Assembly (NCBI GenBank): GCA_964021645.1
Contig: CAXIAD010000048.1
Location: forward strand, 1 to 22,066
Direction of reading: 5' to 3'
Source: CANLDA01 sp964021645
Lineage (GTDB): Bacteria; Pseudomonadota; Alphaproteobacteria; Rhodobacterales; Rhodobacteraceae
DNA length: 22,066 bases
Shown: positions 1 through 7,500 of the stretch, piece by piece
Numbering within the stretch: position 1 is the stretch's first letter
How the letters are laid out: the number at the start of each line of letters is the position of its first letter
Position numbers and translations under genes: made by a program
Notes under the pieces: generated by a model
What the model saw: only the letters and a program-made list of their open reading frames with translations
Told to the model about the DNA's origin: nothing
Database searches by the model: none

Positions 1-127
1 TCAGCCAACAATCAAAGCATCGCGTCGTTCTAACGATGAGCACCAGATCGAACAGGTTGGCGGCAAACTACGCGCCATGATGCCTTGGATCTCTGCCGGT
101 AAAATGGTCGACAAAGAAAAGAACTAA
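1..127 (+). CDS. C-terminal end of an unrecognised upstream protein (5' truncated)
   Basis: An open frame runs from the left edge (first full codon at position 2) to a TAA at 125-127, giving 41 residues that end in ...MVDKEKN. The stretch is hydrophilic and rich in Lys, Arg, Glu and Gln, with no membrane segment. It is called coding because the frame is open to the edge and is followed about 40 bases later by a strong intrinsic terminator, as expected at the end of a transcription unit. I do not recognise the family, and too little is visible to propose a function. Confidence 0.6.
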   Translation, partial: QPTIKASRRSNDEHQIEQVGGKLRAMMPWISAGKMVDKEKN

Positions 128-167
128 GCGGTTGGCACCAATGCGTGCCTATTGCTGAGTAGTTTAA

Positions 168-193
168 GGGGTGCCCGGTTGGGTGCCCCTTTT
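168..193 (+). terminator. Rho-independent terminator after the upstream gene
   Basis: A 9-bp stem, GGGGTGCCC / GGGTGCCCC (two G-T wobbles), closes a GGTT tetraloop and is followed directly by TTTT. It lies 40 bases past the stop codon at 127. It ends the unit entering from the left and separates it from the aldo/keto reductase operon. It also argues against an upstream reductase start at 171, which would lie inside the stem. Confidence 0.85.
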
Positions 194-257
194 GCGTTTG
201 GGTACGCGGGAGAATATTCGGCTTTTCCCCAATGACGAGACGTGGCAACGTCGCATC

Positions 258-1190
258 ATGACACATACACTTACATCCTCAGACGGCACACCGATCAGCC
301 GCTTTGCCTTTGGCACCATGCAATTTGGCGGGCGGGCAGATGCGCGCGATTCTGCAGCCATGTTTGAGGCCTGCATAGCCGCGGGAATCACCCATTTTGA
401 CACGGCCCATGTTTATACGGGCGGCCAATCCGAGGAGATCCTTGGCCAACTGGCGCGCGGATGCCGAGAGCGGCTGATTGTGGCGACCAAGGTCGGGTAT
501 GTCTCTGCTGTGCCCAAAGTATTGCAGGCGGATTTTGATCAAAGCAGGCAGCGGTTACAAATGGATCATGTGGATGTTTTATATCTGCACCGCTATCCGC
601 CGGATGCCGCGCTGGAAGGCGTGTTGGATTGTTTGGCTGAGATGCATCAGCGCGGGCTGTTCTCTTATCTGGGCCTGTCAAATTTCGCAGCGTGGCAGGT
701 GATGAAGACTGTGGCGATGGCGCGCGATCGGGGGCTAACGGTCGATATTTTGCAGCCGATGTATAGTTTGGTGAAACGTCAGGCAGAGGTTGAGATTTTG
801 CCGATGTGTGCGGATCAAGGGATTGCGGTTGCGCCCTATTCGCCATTGGGGGGCGGGTTGCTGACGGGGAAATATCAATCGGGTGGCGACGGGCGATTGA
901 CGCAGGATCATCGGTACGCAGCGCGTTATGCGCCCGATTGGATGCAGGCGGTTGCCAGCGGATTAGGCGAGATCGCCCGCGAATTAGCGGTGCATCCGGC
1001 GACACTGGCGGCGGCCTGGGCAGCACGGCATGAGGCGGGGCCAATGCCTATCCTGTCTGCGCGAAACGCCGAACAATTGCTGCCCTCACTTGAGGCCGTG
1101 AATTATGACATGGATGACGCCTTGTATGCGCGTTTGACGGCCCTGTCCCCCACCCCGGCTCCGGCCACGGATCGACTGGAAGAAGCATGA
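258..1190 (+). CDS. Aldo/keto reductase family oxidoreductase
   Basis: This 310-residue protein has the normal length of an NAD(P)H-dependent aldo/keto reductase, a cytosolic TIM-barrel enzyme interconverting carbonyls and alcohols. The family tetrad is visible as Asp48 and Tyr53 (FDTAHVYTGG), Lys78 (VATKVG) and His111 (LYLHRYPP). The later YLGLSNF and APYSPLGGGLLTGKY segments are also typical. The ATG at 258 is chosen because it begins just before the first barrel strand; an in-frame upstream start at 171 would fall in the terminator. No strong ribosome-binding site is visible. The stop overlaps the next start (ATGA, 1187-1190), so it leads a coupled three-gene operon. The substrate cannot be told; a sugar or small-aldehyde dehydrogenase role is possible. 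Confidence 0.9.
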   Translation: MTHTLTSSDGTPISRFAFGTMQFGGRADARDSAAMFEACIAAGITHFDTAHVYTGGQSEEILGQLARGCRERLIVATKVGYVSAVPKVLQADFDQSRQRLQMDHVDVLYLHRYPPDAALEGVLDCLAEMHQRGLFSYLGLSNFAAWQVMKTVAMARDRGLTVDILQPMYSLVKRQAEVEILPMCADQGIAVAPYSPLGGGLLTGKYQSGGDGRLTQDHRYAARYAPDWMQAVASGLGEIARELAVHPATLAAAWAARHEAGPMPILSARNAEQLLPSLEAVNYDMDDALYARLTALSPTPAPATDRLEEA

Positions 1191-2266
1191 TTGATTTTCT
1201 GATTATTGGCGGCGGAATTGCCGGAACATCTGCGGCGGCGCGCCTTGCGCCACTGGGTAAAACGGTGCTGTTGGAGGGCGAAAGCGCGCTTGGGTATCAT
1301 ACCTCTGGGCGCTCGGCAGCATTGTATGAGCCGAATTATGGGTTGGCCTCGACTGTTGCGTTGAATTTGGCCTCAGGAGCGTTTTTGCGCGAACACGACG
1401 GGGGTTTTTTGTCGCCGCGCGGGTTGATGCTGGTGGGGAAACTTGACGATCCAGAGGGATTTAAATCCGCCTGTGAGCATCTGGATATGGCCGCGATTGA
1501 ACTGGAGGCGGCCTTTGCCATGGTGCCGATCCTGAATCCGGCGACGGTTGGATTCACGGGATATAACGCGGATGCGCTGGATATTGATACGGATCGCTTG
1601 TTGCAAAGATATGCAAAGATATGCCGTGCTGCGGGGGGGCAGGTTTTGACCGGCCAAAAGGTGGACAGTGTGGCGCGCACGGCGGCGGGTTGGGCGGTGA
1701 CAGTAGGTGCTGAGGTGTATGAGGCGCGCATGGTCATTAACGCAGCCGGTGCATGGGCGGACCAGATTGCAGCGATGGCGGGGATTGCGCCGATTGGGCT
1801 GACACCGCTGCGCAGATCAATGGCGCGGATTCCGGCACCGGGAGGGCATGACGTGAGCGGCTGGCCAATGATGATGGATGTGCGGGAAACATGGTATGCT
1901 AAGCCTGATGCGGGGAAATTGCTGGTCTCGCCCGCCGAAGAAGACCCGCAAGTGCCTCATGATGCATGGGCCGACGATATGGTACTGGCCGAGGGCATCG
2001 CGCGGTATCAGGAGAATGTGACCGAGGAGGTCACGCGGGTTGAAAGCAGCTGGGCGGGATTGCGGACATTTGCGCCGGATCGCAACCTAGTGATTGGGGC
2101 AGCGGTTGAGGATGCGTCGTTTTTCTGGGTCGCAGGACAAGGCGGGTACGGGATGCAAAGCTCCCCTGCCGTCAGTCAGCTGGTTGCCGATTTGATCGCC
2201 GGGCGGGCGTCAGAATTGGATGTCGACACAGTAGCGGCACTAAGCCCGGAGAGGTTTACAGCATGA
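1187..2266 (+). CDS. FAD-dependent oxidoreductase, DAO (D-amino-acid/glycine oxidase) family
   Basis: The 359-residue protein opens with an FAD-binding Rossmann motif (IIGGGIAGTSAAARL, residues 6-20) and an acidic end to strand 2 (LLEGE). Its C-terminal WVAGQGGYGMQSSPAV contacts FAD in the DAO superfamily (PF01266). The family oxidises C-N bonds in amino acids or N-methylated amines, or sometimes hydroxyacids. It has no signal peptide or membrane segment. Start and stop both overlap the neighbours by 4 bases (ATGA), implying translational coupling with the reductase before and the methyltransferase after. A D-amino-acid or secondary-amine dehydrogenase is the likeliest class. The exact substrate is not readable from sequence. 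Confidence 0.85.
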   Translation: MIDFLIIGGGIAGTSAAARLAPLGKTVLLEGESALGYHTSGRSAALYEPNYGLASTVALNLASGAFLREHDGGFLSPRGLMLVGKLDDPEGFKSACEHLDMAAIELEAAFAMVPILNPATVGFTGYNADALDIDTDRLLQRYAKICRAAGGQVLTGQKVDSVARTAAGWAVTVGAEVYEARMVINAAGAWADQIAAMAGIAPIGLTPLRRSMARIPAPGGHDVSGWPMMMDVRETWYAKPDAGKLLVSPAEEDPQVPHDAWADDMVLAEGIARYQENVTEEVTRVESSWAGLRTFAPDRNLVIGAAVEDASFFWVAGQGGYGMQSSPAVSQLVADLIAGRASELDVDTVAALSPERFTA

Positions 2267-2916
2267 CACAACGGTTGAATTTGCCCGATAGCGCGTCGAT
2301 TGCGCATGCCGCGAGTGATGGGCGGTTGCATGCCCCTTCGGCGGCGCGAAATGTGGATTACATCGGGGATTTGATTGCACATATTGCCCCCGCGACGGGC
2401 ACGGCGTTAGAACTGGCGAGTGGGACGGGGCAGCATGTGGTGAGCCATGCGGCGCGGTTCACGGGGATGACTTGGCAACCCAGTGATGTGGATGATGCGC
2501 GGCTACGCAGTATTGCGTCATATGTTGATGAGGCCGCGTTGGTGAATGTATTACCCCCGGTTAAACTGGATGCGACCACAGCGGGATGGGGCGCGGATAA
2601 TTCCGGCAAAGCATTGGTGTTACTGGTTAATTTACTGCATCTTATTTCTGAGGTGGAGGCCCGCACCCTGATTTCCGAGGCGGCAGTTGCGCTGTCTAGC
2701 GAGGGGCGGTTGGTGATTTATGGCCCGTTTATGCGTGGTGATGATCTGACAAGCGACGGGGATGCGGCGTTTCACAACAGCTTGCGCGCGCAAGATCCTG
2801 AGATCGGATACAAAAGCGATTTTGATGTGGTGGAGTGGGGTCTATCCTGTGGGCTGACGCTTGCGGATGTGGTGGAAATGCCTGCCAATAACCTTGCGAT
2901 TATTTGGCGCAAATAA
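2263..2916 (+). CDS. DUF938-family SAM-dependent methyltransferase-like protein
   Basis: This 217-residue protein matches the DUF938 family. The SAM-binding glycine loop reads LELASGTGQH (residues 49-58), followed by WQPSD, NLLHLISE, IYGPF and MPANNL near the end. The family has a class I methyltransferase fold, but its substrate is not established. It is the last gene of the coupled operon, its ATG overlapping the preceding stop (2263-2266), and a bidirectional terminator follows 20 bases past the stop. The link to a reductase and an amine/amino-acid oxidase hints at a role in small-molecule modification, which is inference only. Confidence 0.85.
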   Translation: MTQRLNLPDSASIAHAASDGRLHAPSAARNVDYIGDLIAHIAPATGTALELASGTGQHVVSHAARFTGMTWQPSDVDDARLRSIASYVDEAALVNVLPPVKLDATTAGWGADNSGKALVLLVNLLHLISEVEARTLISEAAVALSSEGRLVIYGPFMRGDDLTSDGDAAFHNSLRAQDPEIGYKSDFDVVEWGLSCGLTLADVVEMPANNLAIIWRK

Positions 2917-2936
2917 AGCGCATCTAGGCGGAATAC

Positions 2937-2969
2937 AAAAAGGCGGGGCATAATACCCCGCCTTTTTTT
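2937..2969. terminator. Bidirectional intrinsic terminator between convergent genes
   Basis: A 12-bp uninterrupted stem, AAAAAGGCGGGG / CCCCGCCTTTTT, closes a 7-base loop (CATAATA). Seven T on the plus strand and the matching A run on the other arm give both transcripts a U-tract. It lies 21 bases after the DUF938 stop and 15 bases beyond the stop of the minus-strand dehydrogenase, so it can end both. Confidence 0.92.
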
Positions 2970-2983
2970 CGTATCAAACGTAA

Positions 2984-5491
2984 TTAGCCGTTAACGCGGA
3001 TGGTCGAGTTTGTGGGGTCATAGGGGCTGTCGCAGGTGACAGTTGCATCCCAGAGTTTGTCCTGCATTTTGACCTGTAGTTTTGTGCCCTCAACCGCCAA
3101 TTCGGTGGTGACGTAGCCCATGCCGATGGATTTCTCAAAGGCGACAGAATAGCCACCAGAGGTGAGACGACCAACGCGCACGCCTTCGGGGGTATACAGA
3201 ACCTCGCGGCCCCACGGGTCGGCGTCATCCGGGCCATCAATCAGCAGGGTGCAACATTTCACACGCACGCCGGTTTCAAGCATGGCTTCCTTGCCGTTGA
3301 AATCCTTTTCAAGATCAACAAAGCGCGGCAGGTCGGCCTCAAGCGGGTTCGCATCGCGGCCCAGTTCGTTGCCAAAGGCGCGGTAGGATTTTTCCTGACG
3401 CAGCCAGTTTTGAGCGCGCGCACCGACAAGTTTCATGCCATGTTTTTCGCCCGCTTTTTCGAGCAGATCAAAGAGGTAGTTCTGCATTTCGATCGGGTGG
3501 TGCAGCTCATAGCCCAGCTCACCTGTATAGGCGACGCGGATGGCGTTCACAGGGCACATGCCCAATTCGATCTGACGGGCAGACAACCATGGGAAACGCT
3601 TGTTGGTCAGCGCTGTTTCAGGGTCCGCATCGTTGATGATTTCCTTGAGAACATCGCGTGATTTGGGGCCAGCAATGGCGAAAACGCCCCACTGCGTGGT
3701 CACATCCTGAATTTCGATATAGCCAAATTCTTCCATTTTGTCTTCGGCGGCTTTGCGCAGGAAGTCGGCGTCATATTCTGTCCATGCACCGGCGGAGACG
3801 AGGTAATAGTTATTCTCGCCGTTACGCACGATGGTGTATTCGGTGCGCGTGGTGCCGTGGCTGGTCAGCGCGTAGGTCAGATTGATACGGCCAATTTTTG
3901 GCAGTTTGTTGCAGGTGAACCAACCAAGAAATTGGGTTGCGCCGGGCCCCTTCACAACATGTTTGGTAAAGGCTGAGGCATCGACAAGGCCCACGCCTTC
4001 GCGGATGGCTTTTGCCTCTTCAACGGCGTATTTCCACCAGCCACCGCGGCGGAAGCTGCGCGCGTCATGGTCAAAGTTGTCAGGGGCATCGAGGGGGCCG
4101 AAATAGTTCGGACGTTCCCAGCCGTTGGCCCAACCAAATTGTGCGCCGCGCGCTTTTTGACGGTCATACGCGGGGACGGTACGCAGGGGGCGCGCTGCGG
4201 GGCGTTCCTCATCAGGGTGGTGCAGAATGTAGACGTGATCGTAGCATTCTTCATTTTTGCGGGCGGCGAATTCGGTCGTCATCCAGTTTGAAGAATAGCG
4301 TTTTGGATCAAGCGAGGCCATGTCGATCTCGGCCTCACCATCGACCATCATTTGGGCGAGGTAATAGCCGGTGCCGCCAGCTGCGGTGATGCCGAAAGAA
4401 AAACCCTCAGCAAGCCACATGTTGCGCAGGCCGGGTGCTGGGCCAACCAGCGGGTTGCCGTCTGGCGTATAGCAAATCGGGCCGTTGAAATCATCCTTAA
4501 GACCGGATTCCTCGCACGAAGGCATACGGTGGATCATATCCATATACTGCCCTTCGATCCGTTCAAGATCGAGGGGGAACAGATCGGCGCGGAAGCTGTC
4601 AGGCACACCATGTTCAAAGCAGGCAGGGGCGTTTTTCTCATAGACACCCAAGATCCAGCCGCCGCGCTCTTCGCGGACATATGATTGCGAGTCAGCATCG
4701 CGGATGACCGGGTGCTCTGGATTGCCCTCTTCGCGGTATTTTTGCAGCGATGGGTCAACGTCGGTGACGATGAACTGGTGCTCTACCGGGATGGCTGGAA
4801 TTTTGATGCCCAGCATTTTGGCGGTGCGCTGTGCGTGGTTACCAGAGGCGGTGACGACATGCTCGGCTGTGATGACGATTTGTTCGTCACTGGGCACAAG
4901 GTTGCCGCCTTTTTCCACCATCTTGGAACAGGTTACTTCCCAATGGGTGCCGTTCCAATGGAAGGCATCGGCCTGCCATTTACGCTCGATGATGGCACCG
5001 TGCTGGCGCGCACCTTTGGCCATCGCTTGGGTGACGTCGGCGGGGTTAATATAGCCGTCGGTGTCGTGATAAATCGCACCCTCAAGCGTTTCTGTGTTGA
5101 TCAGGGGCCAGCGGGATTTGATCTCATCCGGGGTGAGGAACTCGTACGGCACACCGCAAGTTTCCGCGATGGAGGCATAGAGCATATATTCGTCCATACG
5201 CTCTTTGGTTTGGGCCATACGCAGGTTACCAACGACGGCAAAACCAGCGTTCAGGCCGGTCTCTTCCTCAAGCTGTTTGTAGAAATCAACCGAGTATTTG
5301 TGGATGTGAGTTGTCGCATAAGACATGTTAAACAGGGGCAGCAAACCGGCCGCGTGCCACGTAGACCCGGAGGTCAGCTCGTCGCGCTCGATCAGCATGA
5401 CGTCGTCCCAGCCTGCCTTGGCCAGATGATACGCGATTGAGGCACCTACTGCCCCGCCACCAACGACCAGAGCTTTGACTTCAGTTTTCAT
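2984..5491 (-). CDS. Dimethylglycine/sarcosine dehydrogenase-type FAD oxidoreductase with GcvT (folate-binding) domain
   Basis: The 835-residue protein has the family's two-part architecture. The N-terminal FAD-dependent amine oxidase half (about residues 1-430) starts with VVGGGAVGASIAYHLA. It carries the SGSTWHAAG motif, whose His46 corresponds to the covalent FAD-linking histidine of mammalian dimethylglycine dehydrogenase. The GcvT-like half (about 450-835) has the VAYTGELGYELH signature, where tetrahydrofolate takes up the one-carbon unit released by N-demethylation. Expected role: oxidative demethylation of dimethylglycine or sarcosine in glycine-betaine catabolism, yielding 5,10-methylene-THF. 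The ATG at 5491 is preferred because it sits just before the Rossmann strand with GGAG 10 bases upstream; a GTG at 5524 would add 11 residues. The precise methylamine substrate is uncertain. Confidence 0.88.
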   Translation of the reverse strand: MKTEVKALVVGGGAVGASIAYHLAKAGWDDVMLIERDELTSGSTWHAAGLLPLFNMSYATTHIHKYSVDFYKQLEEETGLNAGFAVVGNLRMAQTKERMDEYMLYASIAETCGVPYEFLTPDEIKSRWPLINTETLEGAIYHDTDGYINPADVTQAMAKGARQHGAIIERKWQADAFHWNGTHWEVTCSKMVEKGGNLVPSDEQIVITAEHVVTASGNHAQRTAKMLGIKIPAIPVEHQFIVTDVDPSLQKYREEGNPEHPVIRDADSQSYVREERGGWILGVYEKNAPACFEHGVPDSFRADLFPLDLERIEGQYMDMIHRMPSCEESGLKDDFNGPICYTPDGNPLVGPAPGLRNMWLAEGFSFGITAAGGTGYYLAQMMVDGEAEIDMASLDPKRYSSNWMTTEFAARKNEECYDHVYILHHPDEERPAARPLRTVPAYDRQKARGAQFGWANGWERPNYFGPLDAPDNFDHDARSFRRGGWWKYAVEEAKAIREGVGLVDASAFTKHVVKGPGATQFLGWFTCNKLPKIGRINLTYALTSHGTTRTEYTIVRNGENNYYLVSAGAWTEYDADFLRKAAEDKMEEFGYIEIQDVTTQWGVFAIAGPKSRDVLKEIINDADPETALTNKRFPWLSARQIELGMCPVNAIRVAYTGELGYELHHPIEMQNYLFDLLEKAGEKHGMKLVGARAQNWLRQEKSYRAFGNELGRDANPLEADLPRFVDLEKDFNGKEAMLETGVRVKCCTLLIDGPDDADPWGREVLYTPEGVRVGRLTSGGYSVAFEKSIGMGYVTTELAVEGTKLQVKMQDKLWDATVTCDSPYDPTNSTIRVNG

Positions 5492-5767
5492 GTCGAAACG
5501 ACTCCAAAAAAGTAAACTTGCCACACTCTGTCAAATGCCGGGCGCGCGCGCAGAGTTCACCCGACCAAAAAATGCGCGAAACCGACCTTTGTCACCTGAG
5601 AGTGCTGTTTTTCGGCGCCGTAACGGACGGTGGCGGGGGAAAATTCGGAGAATGCGCAGGTTTGTATCGTTGTTTTGCGGGTGACGTGAGGCGGAATCAC
5701 GTTAAGTCTTGCCGCATTGCAGCGTGATTTGGTATAGACCCAAAACCGAGCTATGGAGACGGGATTA
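5492..5767. promoter_or_regulatory. Divergent leader/promoter region between the dehydrogenase and panC
   Basis: This 276-bp noncoding stretch must hold promoters for both flanking genes. On the plus strand TTGCCG (5709-5714) and TATAGA (5733-5738), 18 bases apart, form a plausible sigma-70 promoter for panC. The panC ribosome-binding site is GGAG at 5755-5758. On the minus strand, 5620-5586 contains CGCCGAA, then CTCTCAGGT and AAAGG, resembling the 3' half of a glycine riboswitch aptamer. The pairing GAGAG strand was not found (see findings). A dyad ACTCTG/CAGAGT lies just before the dehydrogenase start. Confidence 0.45.
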
Positions 5768-6607
5768 ATGCAGATCTGCCGCAGCATCACAGAGTGTCGC
5801 GCCGCCGTTGCCAGATTGCGCAAAAGCGGTGAAACCGTGGGTTTGGTGCCGACAATGGGGTTTCTACATGCGGGCCATATGACCTTGGTAGAAAATGCCC
5901 GAAAACATGCCGATCATGTGGTTGTTACGATTTTTGTGAATCCGGCCCAGTTTGGCGATTCCGCAGATTTGGACAGCTATCCGCGCGATGAGGCGCGTGA
6001 TTTGGCGATGTTGGAAGCGGGCGGCGTTGATCTGGTTTTAATCCCCGAGGTGCAGGATATCTATCCGGCGGGGGATGAAACCGTGGTCGAAACCACCCGC
6101 ATGGCCAATATGTTGCACGGGGTAGTGCGGCCCGGTCATTTTCGCGGCGTGACCACGGTGGTCGCGCGGTTGTTTAATATTGTGCAGCCGGATTTTGCCT
6201 GTTTTGGCGAGAAAGATTACCAGCAATTGCAGGTAATAAAACGCATGACGCGCGATCTGGCCTTTCCAATTGAGATTGTGGGCGTCGCGACCGTACGAGA
6301 GGATGATGGGGTGGCGATGTCATCGCGCAATGTGCGCCTTGCGCCCAAGGACCGCGCGGCGGCAGTTGTACTGTCGCGCGCGTTAAATGCCGCCGAAGCG
6401 CTACCAGATAAATCAGTTGAGACGCTGCGTAATAGCATCAAAACCACCATTCAAGCCGAGCCGCGCGCGACATTGCGCGGCCTTGATATTGTTGAGGACG
6501 TCACGCTGAATGCCATCAGCGGCGCCCTCATTTCGCCAGTTGCTGTCATGATCTCGGTTGAGTTTGGCGGCATTCTATTGATTGACCAAAGGGTGATCCA
6601 GCCATGA
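5768..6607 (+). CDS. panC: Pantothenate synthetase
   Basis: The 279-residue enzyme condenses pantoate with beta-alanine at the expense of ATP to make pantothenate, in the cytosol. It is a nucleotidyl-transferase-fold protein: VPTMGFLHAGHMTLV holds the HIGH-type ATP motif, FVNPAQFG the pantoate pocket, EKDYQQLQVIKRM the middle conserved block, and AMSSRNVRL the KMSKS-like loop. Length is typical. The ATG at 5768 is chosen over one at 5753 because GGAG (5755-5758) is correctly spaced for it and the usual N-terminus starts there. The stop overlaps the panB start (ATGA at 6604-6607), making a coupled panC-panB operon in that order. Confidence 0.96.
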   Translation: MQICRSITECRAAVARLRKSGETVGLVPTMGFLHAGHMTLVENARKHADHVVVTIFVNPAQFGDSADLDSYPRDEARDLAMLEAGGVDLVLIPEVQDIYPAGDETVVETTRMANMLHGVVRPGHFRGVTTVVARLFNIVQPDFACFGEKDYQQLQVIKRMTRDLAFPIEIVGVATVREDDGVAMSSRNVRLAPKDRAAAVVLSRALNAAEALPDKSVETLRNSIKTTIQAEPRATLRGLDIVEDVTLNAISGALISPVAVMISVEFGGILLIDQRVIQP

Positions 6608-7413
6608 GCAAACAAACGCAAACCCGCCGTACAACAGTACCCCAAATTGCCGCGCGCAAAGGTGGTGAGCCGATTGTATCGCTGACCAGTTATCATGCGC
6701 ATACTGCTGCTATCGTTGATAAATTCGCGGATTTCATTCTGGTTGGCGACAGTTTGGGAATGGTCATGCACGGGATGGAAAGCACGGTGGGTGTGCCGCT
6801 GGAATTGATGATCATGCACGGAACAGCCGTTGTGCGCGGCACCAAACAGGCGCTGGTTGTGGTGGACATGCCGTTTGGCACCTATGAGGAAAGCCCCGGC
6901 GTGGCGTTTCGCAATGCGGCCAAGATCATGAAAGAAACCCAATGCGGCGCGGTCAAGTTGGAAGGTGGTGCGCGCATGGCGGAAACCATCCGCTTTTTGA
7001 CCGAACGTGGCATTCCGGTGATGGCGCATATCGGGCTGACCCCGCAATCCAGCCACATCATGGGCGGGTTCAAAACACAGGGGCGTGACGAGGACGGCTG
7101 GGCCTTGATTGAGGCGGATGCGCAGGCGGTATCTGATGCCGGGGCCTTTGCCGTTGTGCTGGAGGGTATGGTTGAGCCGCTGGCGGCGCGCATCACCTCA
7201 CAAATCCCGATTCCGACCATCGGTATTGGTGCATCGGCCAAATGCGATGGTCAGATCCTCGTGCTGGAGGACATGCTGGGGCTAAGCGAGTGGACGCCCA
7301 AGTTTGTTAAAGTGTACGGCGCTCTGGGTGCTGCGATTGAAAAGGCGGTCGGCCAATATGCTGAAGAGGTCAAGGACCGCAGTTTCCCTTCGGAAGAGGA
7401 AGTATATCGCTGA
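6604..7413 (+). CDS. panB: 3-methyl-2-oxobutanoate hydroxymethyltransferase (ketopantoate hydroxymethyltransferase)
   Basis: The 269-residue cytosolic TIM-barrel enzyme transfers a hydroxymethyl group from 5,10-methylene-THF to alpha-ketoisovalerate, giving ketopantoate, the first committed step to pantothenate and CoA. Conserved residues are in place: metal ligands Asp49 (LVGDSLGMV), Asp88 (VDMPFGTY) and Glu120 (VKLEGG), and the catalytic Glu187 (VLEGM). GIGASAKCDGQ is the family's signature loop. It is coupled to panC by a 4-base overlap. The methylene-THF and ketoisovalerate it needs are products of pathways also represented in this window (GcvT-domain dehydrogenase, ilvD). That is a metabolic link, not evidence of co-regulation. 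Confidence 0.96.
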   Translation: MSKQTQTRRTTVPQIAARKGGEPIVSLTSYHAHTAAIVDKFADFILVGDSLGMVMHGMESTVGVPLELMIMHGTAVVRGTKQALVVVDMPFGTYEESPGVAFRNAAKIMKETQCGAVKLEGGARMAETIRFLTERGIPVMAHIGLTPQSSHIMGGFKTQGRDEDGWALIEADAQAVSDAGAFAVVLEGMVEPLAARITSQIPIPTIGIGASAKCDGQILVLEDMLGLSEWTPKFVKVYGALGAAIEKAVGQYAEEVKDRSFPSEEEVYR

Positions 7414-7425
7414 GCCACATTATTG

Positions 7426-7466
7426 CGTTTCGGGATAAACCTGGTGCACATGTTTTTCCCGAAACG
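7426..7466. terminator. Long hairpin between convergent panB and FAD oxidase; probable terminator
   Basis: Perfect 10-bp arms CGTTTCGGGA (7426-7435) and TCCCGAAACG (7457-7466) are extended inward by AAAC/GTTT after one T-T mismatch. The loop is 11 bases and contains GTGCAC. It sits in the 87-bp gap between two convergent stop codons, where a terminator is expected. Neither side has a run of T after the stem, so it is not a classical intrinsic terminator. It could instead stabilise 3' ends or be a dispersed palindrome. Confidence 0.55.
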
Positions 7467-7500
7467 ACCACAACATTGATATCTATTGCGGTGTTTTAGT

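Noticed and set aside
388..1044. A 218-codon minus-strand open frame opposite the aldo/keto reductase
   Set aside because: Antisense to a well-supported gene; Pro/Ser/Arg-rich low-information product typical of a shadow frame.
4685..5440. A 251-codon open frame on the plus strand opposite the dimethylglycine dehydrogenase gene
   Set aside because: It lies fully antisense to a gene with clear motifs throughout, encodes no recognisable domain, and is explained by the GC-rich codon pattern of the opposite strand.
5506..5534. TTGACA (minus strand, 5534-5529) as a dehydrogenase promoter
   Set aside because: At normal spacing the -10 position is TTTTTT, and transcription would begin inside the ribosome-binding site, so it is unlikely to be the promoter.
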